A stretch of 36,005 bases of DNA from Phycisphaeraceae bacterium (GTDB lineage Bacteria > Planctomycetota > Phycisphaerae > Phycisphaerales > Phycisphaeraceae). The stretch's first letter is position 1, and each line of letters starts with the position of its first letter. Positions 14,724 through 23,223 of this stretch are shown here, one piece after another. A model generated the notes under the pieces. That model was given only the letters and a program-made list of their open reading frames with translations. It had not been told where the DNA came from and ran no database searches. Location of the stretch: contig NYZC01000033.1 of the NCBI GenBank assembly GCA_002686995.1, positions 1-36,005 of the forward strand, in the 5' to 3' direction. A program made the translations under genes and the position numbers.

Positions 14724-17192
14724 TCAGCGGCGCTCGGCGATGTAGACCGAACGCCAGATTCCGCCGCCGCCCCGGTTGTCCTCGACGCGCACGGCGACGG
14801 TGTTGATCCCGTCGAAGCGAAGGGCGTCCGTCACGTCGATTTCGAACGGCTCCATCCACGAGTTCATGTTTTCCTCGAACGGAAACGGTCGCACGAGCAC
14901 CTTCCGCCCGTTGATCCAGACGGTGCACGCCTCGTCGACGGCGCCGAAATAGAGCATGTACTTCGCCTCGTCGTCCGACCGCTCCACCTCGAACGCGTTG
15001 CGGTACCAGGCGAACCCGTCGTAGTTCCGTCCGTGCTTCTGCTTCCACTTCTTCCCGATCGGCTGCTTCTCCCAGTGGCTGGTGGTCGCGATCTCGTGCC
15101 ATGCGTCGGTGTTGAAATCGTCTGCGTACCACTCGTCCCTGACGCCCTTGTCCCTGGGATCCCACATGAACTTCCATTTCGTCGGCAGCGCCTGGTTCTC
15201 GGCGCGATGCACGTCGACCAGGTTGCGATCCCAGTGCCGGTCCTCGGACCAGCGCAGGTAACCCATGTTCGCGATCCACAGGTGCTCGTGCTTCGCGCGA
15301 AAGCGGTCGAGTCTGCGCAGCGCCGCGACGAACTCGTACGGCTCGCCCGACTTCTTGTAGCCGCGATACGCCGCCTGGGTCTCCAGGATCTGCTCGACGT
15401 TCGTGAGCCCGTGGCGAAGGAACGCCACCTTCTCGGCGGTGCGCTCCTCGTCACGCGCGGCTCGCTCCGCCACGGCGAGCAGCTCGGAGCCTCGGCGCAT
15501 CACGTTCGGCCTGAAGATGACCGGTGCGGTCTTGTAGAACTCCGGCCAACCACCGCCATCGCCGTCCAGCTCCTCGCGGATCGCCTTGCGCAGCTTCTCG
15601 TGGGTGACCGCGTCGGATACTTCACGCCAGTGATCGAAGTAGGCGCGAATCTGCTCGCTCGCGGGACCGAAGCCGCCGTAGAAATCGTCCAGGATCTCCT
15701 GCGGGGGCACGTCGCCGTCGACCTGCATGCGCACTTTCATGTAGAGCGTCGGCCCCTGTGTCGCGTATTGCCCGGTCAGCGAGTCGAAGTCCGTGGCGAT
15801 CATGCCGCGCTTGAACGCGAATGCGAAGTCCTCGCCGAACTTGTGGGCGTAGAAGATCGGCATGGCGTGGCCGTCGAGCGAGTAGTTCGGTCGGAGGTAG
15901 AGGCTGGCGCCGGCGTCGGACCACCCTTGCCACTGATCGCGGAACGCCTCGCGCCCATCGTCGGTCCACGGGTACATCATGCCCGGGACGAGCGAAACGA
16001 CGATGTTCCGGTTGAGCTTCGCCTTCACGGGTGGCTTCGCATAGTTCTCGTAGGCAAGCACGATGACGGTGGCATCGGGATCGGTTTCGCGGGCCATTTC
16101 CTGGAGCGTCAGGTAGAACCGGCAGTAACGGTCCGTGAGCGAGCCCATCCATCGCTCCCAGCCTCCCTCGCCCCTGTCGAACTGCTCCTGCAGCTTCGCC
16201 ATCGACACCTCGTCGCCCGGTGCGGGCACGTCCCAGGACCGGCAGGTCTCGCAGATGCACTTGCCCCCGCTGTCGTTCTCGCAGCCATTCACCCACGGCC
16301 GCTCGGCGGTGCGCCGCTTCTTCCATTCCTCGATGACGTGCTCGTGAAAGGACGGTGACGATATGCACATCGGGAAATAGTTCTTGTAGATGGGATCCAG
16401 GCCGCGCTCGCCGTTGGGCATCATCGGGAACCATTCCCGGCGCGTCTGCCCGTACTTGTTCCAGTAGTTGCCCCAGGCGTGGTTGTACTCGAGGCTGACC
16501 TCGTTACCCATGCGGTGCCGCAGCATCCAGGCCGTCTGGTCGACGCGAAACTGAAACATGTTCTCCCGCTTCGCCCAACCATCTTCGAACCGAACCGGAC
16601 CGTAATGCGTGCGCAGGCGCGCGTGACGCAACGGCGGCTTCCAGGTGACGTCCCAGCTTGCGATCCGGATCGTGCGCGCCGACGGGATGACCTCGCCGAT
16701 CCGACCGGGCCACAGCCACTTCACGTTCATCTTTTCGGCCAGGAACGTGTACACCCCGAAAAGCGTGCCGTTGTGCTGGATTCGACCAATCGACACGCCG
16801 CGCGCATCCACCGACGAGAAGCCCCAGTTGTCCCTTCCGACGATGTAGAGGCCCGCCCCGTCGATCTTTCCCCGGAATGCGTTCGGCGACAAGCCTTCGC
16901 TGGTGATGCCCGCCTCGTCCGCGGCCCGGCACCGGCCGAGATAGATCCGGTTGCCGTCCTTCGGCGCCGCGCTCTCGCGAAGGATCGGCAGCTCCGCACC
17001 GCTCGCCTCACGGACGTGGTGCTGAAACTCCCGCGCCGCGTACTCGACGACCGGTAACGGCTTGTCGGCGATGACGATGGCACTCATCGGCTTGCCGTCG
17101 ACAACGACGTCGAAAGCAAACGACTCGGCCGGCAGGATCGTCGTGAGCATTGCAACGACCGTCAGAAGGACTGTTCTATGGAATCGCGTCAT
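14724..17192 (-). CDS. DUF4838 protein, glycoside-hydrolase-like, exported
   Basis: 822 residues. A signal peptide (RTVLLTVVAMLTTILPAES) is followed at about 30-160 by a GH20/GH67-type N-terminal beta/alpha domain (YAAREFQHHVREASGAELPI, GTLFGVYTFLAEKM). The DUF4838 barrel covers about 200-490 and includes EYNHAWGNYW, a Cys cluster GGKCICETCRSWD, and VIVLAYENYAKPP. About 690-822 is a jelly-roll domain like the sugar-binding domains of GH2 enzymes (WYADDFNTDAWHEI, AVRVEDNRGGGGIW). This layout suggests a periplasmic enzyme on uronate- or hexosamine-containing glycans; catalytic residues are not assigned. AGGA seven bases before the ATG supports the start. The downstream PEP-CTERM gene starts 116 bases away on the same strand. 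Confidence 0.85.
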   Translation of the reverse strand: MTRFHRTVLLTVVAMLTTILPAESFAFDVVVDGKPMSAIVIADKPLPVVEYAAREFQHHVREASGAELPILRESAAPKDGNRIYLGRCRAADEAGITSEGLSPNAFRGKIDGAGLYIVGRDNWGFSSVDARGVSIGRIQHNGTLFGVYTFLAEKMNVKWLWPGRIGEVIPSARTIRIASWDVTWKPPLRHARLRTHYGPVRFEDGWAKRENMFQFRVDQTAWMLRHRMGNEVSLEYNHAWGNYWNKYGQTRREWFPMMPNGERGLDPIYKNYFPMCISSPSFHEHVIEEWKKRRTAERPWVNGCENDSGGKCICETCRSWDVPAPGDEVSMAKLQEQFDRGEGGWERWMGSLTDRYCRFYLTLQEMARETDPDATVIVLAYENYAKPPVKAKLNRNIVVSLVPGMMYPWTDDGREAFRDQWQGWSDAGASLYLRPNYSLDGHAMPIFYAHKFGEDFAFAFKRGMIATDFDSLTGQYATQGPTLYMKVRMQVDGDVPPQEILDDFYGGFGPASEQIRAYFDHWREVSDAVTHEKLRKAIREELDGDGGGWPEFYKTAPVIFRPNVMRRGSELLAVAERAARDEERTAEKVAFLRHGLTNVEQILETQAAYRGYKKSGEPYEFVAALRRLDRFRAKHEHLWIANMGYLRWSEDRHWDRNLVDVHRAENQALPTKWKFMWDPRDKGVRDEWYADDFNTDAWHEIATTSHWEKQPIGKKWKQKHGRNYDGFAWYRNAFEVERSDDEAKYMLYFGAVDEACTVWINGRKVLVRPFPFEENMNSWMEPFEIDVTDALRFDGINTVAVRVEDNRGGGGIWRSVYIAERR

Positions 17193-17230
17193 GTTGGTTT
17201 CCTGGCGCAGAGGCCTCGCAATTCGGGTCT

Positions 17231-17390
17231 TAGAGCCCCTGACAGAATGCCTCTGGCTTCGACCGACGACAGCGGCGCCTGGCTGCGTCGTCCTGCATCA
17301 CCGGCCGTGAAGGCAAGCTGCTTCGGACTTCTTGCCAGGCACCACTGTCGTCGGTCTCGGGCCTGACGATTCATTCTGTCAGGGACTCTA
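17231..17390. mobile_element. MITE-like foldback element with TA ends
   Basis: Terminal inverted repeats of 17 bp (GAGCCCCTGACAGAATG at 17233-17249 and its complement at 17372-17388, one mismatch) are bounded on both sides by TA. A second, inner pair of 23-bp arms (17261-17283 and 17334-17356) matches at 21 positions. The interior is about 50 bp and encodes nothing. The TA duplication and GAG-starting ends fit a non-autonomous relative of IS630/Tc1-mariner elements. It lies between the DUF4838 start and the end of the beta-propeller gene. Confidence 0.65.
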
Positions 17391-17409
17391 AATGTAATCA
17401 AGCATTTTA

Positions 17410-18831
17410 TCAGGTCGGAAGGGACACCGACCGGAACGAATGGATCTCAGCCATGCGCATCAGGAATCGCAGGGCGATCCTCTTCCCCTCGAACCGTGAC
17501 AGGTCCTGCGGTCTGCCCCCCCACATCGGCTCATGGGCGATGTCGTCGCGATAGAACCGATCGCCTTCGTTCCTGGTGAATTCCGCGATCGGATGACCAC
17601 CGTCATCAAGGACTTCGACGCGCATCCAGCCGTCCATCGTCTCCGGCGCGTCGTACTGCCAGAGATTGCCTCCGAGGACCCGTACGTTGACCTGTAGACG
17701 GCCACCAGGCCACGTGAACGGCCTCGTCGTGACCACTCCTTCGCGATTGCCCGCACGCAGCGACACGAATCCGTCCGGGCGCAGTTTCGCCAGGCCGATG
17801 CAGCGATCCGCGGTCAGAAATCGATCCCCGTGAAAGCACGGACCGCCGTAATAGTAAAACCAGAGCTGATTGTTGTAGAGAATCGGGGGGCTGTAGCCCG
17901 GCGTCGACACGGCGGCATCGAAGGCGCCGTGCTCACGTCCGTTCGGCGGCGGCGCGAAGAACGCGCTCCGCGGCCTGACGCGCTGCCAGGTGCGCGCGTC
18001 CCTGCTCACCGCAAGCTCGACGTCCGCGTACGGCCGCTCCTTCCGGTGATAACGCTCAATGAGGCCGATCAGAACGCTTTCGTACTGGAACGCGCCCATC
18101 TGGTAGAGCTCGAGCGTCGGATCGTCCTCGAGGTCCGGACGCAAGGCCAGCGTCGGCCGTCCCGTGATCGTCCGCGCGTCGCGGCTGGTCGCCGAGTAGA
18201 TGCACCGGACAAGCTGATGATCATCCATGTCGCTCTTGTCGCGCGTCAGGATGACGTAGCGCTCGTCGGCGCCGCGATGGACCAGCGCGCTCGTGCGATC
18301 GCCGCAGTTACGGATGATCGCCTGCTCTGGATCCTCGGGAATCGTCCAGTGAATCCCGTCCGGCGAACGCCCCATGTAGATATCCGGCGACGGACCGGCA
18401 AACTGAAACAGCACGATCTTCCATGGATGCTCCGCGTCGTCTGGATCGTGCAGCACCGTCGGGCCGTCCCATCCGTTGGCAGAGGCGAACAGGACGTTGC
18501 TCGGCCCGCCGACGACATTGCGACAGAGGTCAAGCTTCGGTCGGGCCCAATGGACACCGTCGTCGCTTTCGATCGTGCACAGCATCGACACGATCCCGTC
18601 GTAGCATCGCGGATGCGTCACGTACCACCCACGAAACATCCCGCGCGCCTCGTCGCGATACACTCCGGACACGAACGAGATGCAACCCCCCTCCCACGGC
18701 TCCTCGTGTTGATACACCGGGTTGATCCGGTACCTCACGGGCTGGTGAACGACGCGCTGAACCAGGGTGTGGTGCGCGAGAACCTCTTCGTCGAGGAAAA
18801 GCTGCGCCTGTGTCACGTCGATTTCGCGCAT
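17410..18831 (-). CDS. Five-bladed beta-propeller, glycosidase-like (GH32/GH43-type)
   Basis: 473 residues without a signal peptide. The sequence shows successive blades: NPVYQHEEPWEGGCISFVSG, GMFRGWYVTH, IESDDGVHWARPKLDLC, MGRSPDGIHWTIPEDPE, AVSRDARTWQRV and QLWFYYYGGPCFHGDR. The repeated SxDGxHW pattern and spacing match the GH32/43/68-like propeller proteins common in Planctomycetes. A C-terminal beta sandwich (about 370-473) ends ALRFLMRMAEIHSFR. Catalytic carboxylates are not certain. Such proteins often cleave arabinosyl, fructosyl or related residues, but a non-catalytic role is possible. The ATG at 18831 has no clear SD. Its stop lies 19 bases from the MITE-like element. Confidence 0.72.
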   Translation of the reverse strand: MREIDVTQAQLFLDEEVLAHHTLVQRVVHQPVRYRINPVYQHEEPWEGGCISFVSGVYRDEARGMFRGWYVTHPRCYDGIVSMLCTIESDDGVHWARPKLDLCRNVVGGPSNVLFASANGWDGPTVLHDPDDAEHPWKIVLFQFAGPSPDIYMGRSPDGIHWTIPEDPEQAIIRNCGDRTSALVHRGADERYVILTRDKSDMDDHQLVRCIYSATSRDARTITGRPTLALRPDLEDDPTLELYQMGAFQYESVLIGLIERYHRKERPYADVELAVSRDARTWQRVRPRSAFFAPPPNGREHGAFDAAVSTPGYSPPILYNNQLWFYYYGGPCFHGDRFLTADRCIGLAKLRPDGFVSLRAGNREGVVTTRPFTWPGGRLQVNVRVLGGNLWQYDAPETMDGWMRVEVLDDGGHPIAEFTRNEGDRFYRDDIAHEPMWGGRPQDLSRFEGKRIALRFLMRMAEIHSFRSVSLPT

Positions 18832-18951
18832 CGACAGAGTTTCAAGGGTCAGGTATCAGGTGTCAAAGCGCCGAGCCGGGACTGTTCGGCACGGCGTTCG
18901 CTCGAGAAGCCGACTGCAGCGTCCGCGTCCCTGGATGTTCGACCTGCGTTT

Positions 18952-18983
18952 CCGAGCCGGGCCGAGACGGCCCGGCTCGGTGA
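18952..18983. repeat. Dispersed palindromic repeat B, copy 1 (possible terminator)
   Basis: A perfect 12-bp stem (CCGAGCCGGGCC at 18952-18963, complement at 18969-18980) closes a GAGAC loop. 18957-18983 matches 33501-33527 at 24 of 27 positions. It lies about 50 bases after the stop of the minus-strand gene ending at 19032. No U run follows, so termination is only possible, not shown. Confidence 0.6.
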
Positions 18984-19031
18984 GGCGATCCCGATGAACG
19001 CGCCGCGTATGCCGTGCCGAACAGGAGTACG

Positions 19032-20063
19032 TCAGTCTCCCTCCTCGTCAAAGGCAAAGCCCGTCTTCCAGGAAGGATCGAGAACCACCTCCTTGACCGT
19101 CGTTTCCCAGCGCTCGATCTCGTTGAACCGAGCCCAGACGAGGTCGTCGGGAAGCCCCTCCAGCATTTCGACCGCGAAGTCGTACTGTGATTCACTCAGC
19201 CCGATGCTTGCGTCACGGGGCTTGAGATGGTCGATCTTCGTCAGCTTCTGAGCATAGATATCGCGCATGTAGATTTCGAGAACCGTCAGCAGCGCGTCGA
19301 GACGATCATCCCAGTCGGACGTCGTGACGGACCGATTCAGCAGCGGCGCGACGTCGTCCGCAAGTCGCGGCAGCGTCGTGAACGCGCGATACAGCCACTT
19401 GTTGTAGGGCGCGTAGCGGCGGTTCAGCATGAACCCCAGCTCCATCAGCCGCTTGACGCTCTCGCCCAGGTAGAGCGTCGACGCGACGTCGTCGCCACGC
19501 TTGATGCATCGCGCCAGGTTGTACGGACCGTGGGAGGTCATCAGGATCAGCCAGTCGGCTATCTTCTTGCGCCAGACTTTGTCCGGGTAATATCCAAACG
19601 ATTCGAGACGCTGCGAGAAGGCACCCACCGGATCAACGAAAAGCGTGCCGCCGACGGCGTGACAGAGATCGGCCTCGCAAAGCCCGACCCATCCGACCAG
19701 GGATTTCGGGGGTTGCGCGATGCCCAGCACCAGCTCGAAGAAACGATCGACCGGCTCGACGGTGACGCCCGCGCGATTGGCGTCCTCGTGGTGGACGGAC
19801 AGGCCCTCGAACTCCTTCGGCACCTGATCGCGCAAGGCGCGCTGCAGCGCGTCGGCCTTCCCCGAATCCTCATCGGCAAGGATCAGGTTGACCCTCGGCC
19901 CCCAGTGATGATCCTGCGAGATCGCGTCGTCCAGACCGAACGCGTCGGAACCGAAGCCAAGCATGCCGGCGGCCACGCGCTGCTCGAGCCCGGCTTCGAA
20001 ACGCGAAACGCGGGGAAGGACCTCCTGGTCGAGGAATCGGTGGCTGACCTCCTGGGCCTTCAT
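19032..20063 (-). CDS. DUF4037 nucleotidyltransferase-like protein
   Basis: 343 residues. AAGMLGFGSDAFGLDDAISQ carries the Gly-Ser-Asp of a nucleotidyltransferase fold (G38-S39-D40), followed by DHHWGPRVNLILAD, the Asp-His-x-Trp-Gly signature of DUF4037 proteins. The rest is helical (LYLGESVKRLMELGFMLN, YAPYNKWLYRAF), as in that family. A cytoplasmic nucleotidyl transfer to a small molecule or antibiotic-like substrate is plausible, but no member's reaction is known to me. GGAG seven bases upstream defines the start. Only 12 bases separate it from the stop of the sialidase-like gene, so the two are almost certainly cotranscribed. Confidence 0.8.
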   Translation of the reverse strand: MKAQEVSHRFLDQEVLPRVSRFEAGLEQRVAAGMLGFGSDAFGLDDAISQDHHWGPRVNLILADEDSGKADALQRALRDQVPKEFEGLSVHHEDANRAGVTVEPVDRFFELVLGIAQPPKSLVGWVGLCEADLCHAVGGTLFVDPVGAFSQRLESFGYYPDKVWRKKIADWLILMTSHGPYNLARCIKRGDDVASTLYLGESVKRLMELGFMLNRRYAPYNKWLYRAFTTLPRLADDVAPLLNRSVTTSDWDDRLDALLTVLEIYMRDIYAQKLTKIDHLKPRDASIGLSESQYDFAVEMLEGLPDDLVWARFNEIERWETTVKEVVLDPSWKTGFAFDEEGD

Positions 20064-20075
20064 GTGTGGGCTCCG

Positions 20076-21233
20076 TTACATCAGGCTGTTGGCCATCAGC
20101 TCGAACGCGTCTCTCCGCTCGTTCACCCGCAGCCGCATGACGTAGACCCGATTCGGAGGCTGCGCGCTGGCGCAATAGCAGATGAATATCGACTCGTCCT
20201 GCATCACGAAGCCGCCGGGATATCCGTAGCTCGACGTGTCCAGCGCCTGGCCGTCCGTCCAGGTGGCGCCGCCGTCGCGACTGATCCACCCGCACAGGTA
20301 CGGCAGATCGGGACCGACCTCGAAGACGTGCCAGGTGGCGAGCACCACGACGGTTCCATCGGAAAGCACGTACACCTGCGGCGCCCGCATGATCGGGCCG
20401 CCTTTCTTGACGGTGACGTCGGACGCATGCCACGTCACGCCGCAATCTTCGGAATAGTGCACCGCGCCGGCCGGACGCGACACCATGATCAGGCGTCCGT
20501 CCTTCAGCTCCGCGATCGCAGGCTCGTCGATGTCCTGCTCGCCGCGCACGGTGCCGATCGTTTCCCACGTCCGGCCGGAGTCCATCGAGCGGTGGATCGC
20601 ACTGTACAGCGGCATGTCGCCGCCGGACTCCTCGCCGCCGACGTCCTCGCAATAGGTCGGCCAGAGAATCGCGCCGTCATCCAGGCCGATCGGCCGCCCG
20701 TGAGCGCGCTCGTAAAAGCTGCCCGGAGCGTCGATCCAGATCGGCTCCGACCAGGTGCGCCCGCTGTCGGTCGACCGGAGCACGAACTGCTTCGAGCTCA
20801 GCCCGTCGATGTCGTTCTCGAATCCTTCTGGCGCCCTCGCGTATCCCGCCCAGGAAGCCTGAACGTTGACCATGCACAGCACCGTGCCGTCCGGACAGAC
20901 GTAGAGCGCATCCGGACGATCATCCAGACGATAGTTCACCACCGTGATAGGCCGCGACCAGGTCCTGCCGTTGTCGCTCGACCGGCACGCCATCGATCGC
21001 CCGCCGTTCGGCGCCTCGAAACCGCTGTCTCCCTTCGCAAGGTCGCGCGGAGACGCGTGTGAAACGTGTGCGTACCCGGCCGAATGAACGACGAGGATGT
21101 CACCGTCCGGCATTCGCTCGACCGCTTCGGCCCATCCAATGAAGTCGCCCAGCCCGGGAAAGGGATCGGGCCGGTTGTGGTCGTGACCGGTGACGCAGAT
21201 GCGTGCTTCTTCGAATGAAGCGGGTTGGGGCAT
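20076..21233 (-). CDS. Sialidase/neuraminidase-family beta-propeller
   Basis: 385 residues with five Asp-boxes: SSDNGRTW (85-92), STDSGRTW (154-161), SMDSGRTW (216-223), SEDCGVTW (261-268) and SRDGGATW (318-325). These mark the six-bladed exo-sialidase propeller. The protein has no signal peptide, so it is either cytoplasmic or a family member with another substrate; in Planctomycetes many such proteins are not proven sialidases. The arginine triad and Tyr/Glu nucleophile pair cannot be assigned safely. No SD precedes the ATG, but TAGAAT at 21250-21245 (minus strand) lies 11 bases upstream, suggesting its own promoter and a very short leader. Confidence 0.82.
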   Translation of the reverse strand: MPQPASFEEARICVTGHDHNRPDPFPGLGDFIGWAEAVERMPDGDILVVHSAGYAHVSHASPRDLAKGDSGFEAPNGGRSMACRSSDNGRTWSRPITVVNYRLDDRPDALYVCPDGTVLCMVNVQASWAGYARAPEGFENDIDGLSSKQFVLRSTDSGRTWSEPIWIDAPGSFYERAHGRPIGLDDGAILWPTYCEDVGGEESGGDMPLYSAIHRSMDSGRTWETIGTVRGEQDIDEPAIAELKDGRLIMVSRPAGAVHYSEDCGVTWHASDVTVKKGGPIMRAPQVYVLSDGTVVVLATWHVFEVGPDLPYLCGWISRDGGATWTDGQALDTSSYGYPGGFVMQDESIFICYCASAQPPNRVYVMRLRVNERRDAFELMANSLM

Positions 21234-21244
21234 GTTCGGAGAGG

Positions 21245-21250
21245 ATTCTA
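21245..21250 (-). promoter_or_regulatory. Putative -10 box TAGAAT of the sialidase-like gene
   Basis: Minus-strand TAGAAT ends 11 bases before ATG 21233. There is no good -35 at 17 bases and no SD, so transcription would start within a few bases of the start codon. Confidence 0.35.
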
Positions 21251-21296
21251 TCGCGGCAGCCGCAATCGGACTCGCCAGAGCTGGAGTCCGATGATT

Positions 21297-23171
21297 TCAG
21301 CTACGGGGCTCGATCACCATCTCCACCACCGCGTGAGTCACCGGCTTCTCGACCGAAATGGCGATCCGCGTCGGCCGGCTCGGCGCCCGCACGTTCTCGT
21401 CGATCTGCTCCGCGCTGATCGCCAGCGTCCCACCATCGCATCGCATCAGGACGCTGATGGCGTTTGACTTGTCGAACACCTCGATCGAGTTCTCCGACAC
21501 GTGCCTCCATTGATCAAACGTGATCAGCGCCGTCTCGAAACGATCGGCATTCGCGAATCGTATCTCGTCCTGAACGACCAGACGACCCGTGCCCTTCCGT
21601 GAAAAGGAGAACCTGCGAGTCAGAAGCAGCAGCCCGTCGACGTCGTACGCGGGACGCAGGTCGTACTGCACCCAGTCCTCCTCCCGTGAGAACCCGCGCC
21701 CGACCACCTGCGCGATGATGTCGCGTCCCGCCGACTGCAGCGTCCCGGCGACGCGCGGCACCGAGTGACCATACGAATTCAGCACCTTGCTCTCATACCG
21801 GTTCGGTCCAAACGTGCGGGACGTGTAATGCTCCGACCCCGGATCGGTGAGCAGGATGCGACCGCCGAGCGCCACGACGAAGCTGCCGAGGTCGTTGTGA
21901 TTGTGCGGCTCCTGGTTGTTGCCACCCTTGAACGCCGTACTGATTTCGACCGCATCCGTCGCGCCGCGACCGACGTACATGCCGGCGTCCTCGAACCAGC
22001 TTCGCAACGCAAGCTCGTCGGCCATCGCGGTATCGTTGCTTCCGCGCCCTGCCGGATCGGTGAACCCGAAGCAGGCCGCAAACGGCAGACTGGTCGTCTC
22101 GGGTTCCGCCGCTTCCCACTGCGTCATTCCCAGGCCGAAACGACGACTCACGTAGCGCATGACGTCCGTGATCGGCGACACCTCCACCTGGCAGTCGGCG
22201 AAGGCCGGGTACGCTCCGGGCATGATCTCCATCCGCGCCCCGAACTGTGCGATCTCGCGGACACGTTCGTCCCCCATGAGATCGATTTCACCCGCCGTCG
22301 CATGCCAGAGCGTCTCGCTCAGCAGCAGGAAGTGGCTGAAGCCGAAGTTCCAGTAGTTCAGCCCCTCGCGGCAGGCGCCGTCGTCGCCGAATCCCTCGAG
22401 GAAGTTCAGGATGTAGCGCTCGGATCCGGCCACGAACCGGGCCTGCCGCTCGACGTCTCCGCTCAGCGCCATCACGGTTCCCACGACGTTGGCGAGACAG
22501 ACGGCGTTCCAGTTATGCGTCAATTCGAGCCAGGTGAACGGCGCGTCCTGGTTGATGTTCAGCTTCGCGCCATCGAGCATCGCCTCGAACGGCTCCTCGA
22601 TGCGGCGCCGTACTTCGCCGCGAACCAGGTTTCGCACATCGGGGTCGAGCCGGTCCCCCAGGAAGAAATCCGCCACCGCGAGCCGGTATCCCATCGTCGA
22701 CGAGCTGAGGTCGATCTCGATCGCCTCGCCTCGCCAGTTCCGGAGGGTGATGTCGTGGTACGCGTGAACCCAGGTGGGCTCGGCGCATACGGCGCGGATC
22801 GATTCGTGAATGCCTTCGAGAAAGCGGCCTTCGCTCTCCATGCACTCCGCCAGGACGAGCTTCGTGAACCGGACGCGCGTCGTCCGGTTGAAGTGGCTGT
22901 AGACCTCCTCGGTGCCGGTGCGCGAATGATCGAGGTAGATGTCCTCGGTCAGGACGAGCAGCGGCTCTTCCAGCAGCGCCGCGGCCTCGTCGGGCAACCT
23001 TCTGAATCCCTCCCAGCGATTCAGGCGCTGCCATGCTTCGCGATCCTCGATGGCCCGGCCCGGACAGCGCCGTCCGTTCGCAAGCATTCCGGTGACATCA
23101 CGGACGCGCTGCGGATCCAGCAACCGCACGGCCTCCGGGAAATACGGCACATCATCATTCGCTTCGGCCAA
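21297..23171 (-). CDS. Heparinase II/III-family polysaccharide lyase-like protein
   Basis: 624 residues from the proposed TTG start at 23171, preceded by GGAG at an eight-base spacing. Longer in-frame starts up to 23432 would overlap the divergent sulfatase gene. The N-terminal two-thirds is an alpha/alpha toroid (WVHAYHDITLRNWRGEAIEI, NWNAVCLANVVGTVMALSGD, CREGLNYWNFGFSHFLLLSE). Near residues 420-440 is the family's C-terminal signature HNHNDLGSFVVALGGRILL with DPGSEHYTSRTF after it, leading into a beta sandwich. Heparinase II/III lyases cleave uronic-acid-containing glycans by beta-elimination, using Tyr/His residues and bound metal; the exact substrate here is unknown. No signal peptide is seen, pointing to the cytoplasm or to non-classical export. 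A 63-base gap separates it from the sialidase-like gene downstream. Confidence 0.85.
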   Translation of the reverse strand: MAEANDDVPYFPEAVRLLDPQRVRDVTGMLANGRRCPGRAIEDREAWQRLNRWEGFRRLPDEAAALLEEPLLVLTEDIYLDHSRTGTEEVYSHFNRTTRVRFTKLVLAECMESEGRFLEGIHESIRAVCAEPTWVHAYHDITLRNWRGEAIEIDLSSSTMGYRLAVADFFLGDRLDPDVRNLVRGEVRRRIEEPFEAMLDGAKLNINQDAPFTWLELTHNWNAVCLANVVGTVMALSGDVERQARFVAGSERYILNFLEGFGDDGACREGLNYWNFGFSHFLLLSETLWHATAGEIDLMGDERVREIAQFGARMEIMPGAYPAFADCQVEVSPITDVMRYVSRRFGLGMTQWEAAEPETTSLPFAACFGFTDPAGRGSNDTAMADELALRSWFEDAGMYVGRGATDAVEISTAFKGGNNQEPHNHNDLGSFVVALGGRILLTDPGSEHYTSRTFGPNRYESKVLNSYGHSVPRVAGTLQSAGRDIIAQVVGRGFSREEDWVQYDLRPAYDVDGLLLLTRRFSFSRKGTGRLVVQDEIRFANADRFETALITFDQWRHVSENSIEVFDKSNAISVLMRCDGGTLAISAEQIDENVRAPSRPTRIAISVEKPVTHAVVEMVIEPRS

Positions 23172-23207
23172 GATCCGGGCTCCATGCGATTGATACGATT
23201 CGCGGAT

Positions 23208-23213
23208 TATACT
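23208..23213 (+). promoter_or_regulatory. Putative -10 box TATACT of the sulfatase gene
   Basis: TATACT ends 10 bases before ATG 23224 in the 52-base divergent spacer. No SD is present before that ATG. It would give a nearly leaderless transcript. Confidence 0.4.
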
Positions 23214-23223
23214 TGCCGACTCG

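Noticed and set aside
14625-16358. 577-codon plus-strand frame across the DUF4838 gene
   Set aside because: Shadow of the DUF4838 coding frame; Val/Arg/Leu-rich without domain signature.
17230-17391. Interpretation of the foldback as a simple terminator
   Set aside because: The nested 17-bp and 23-bp arms with TA on each side and its position upstream of a gene fit a MITE-like insert better.
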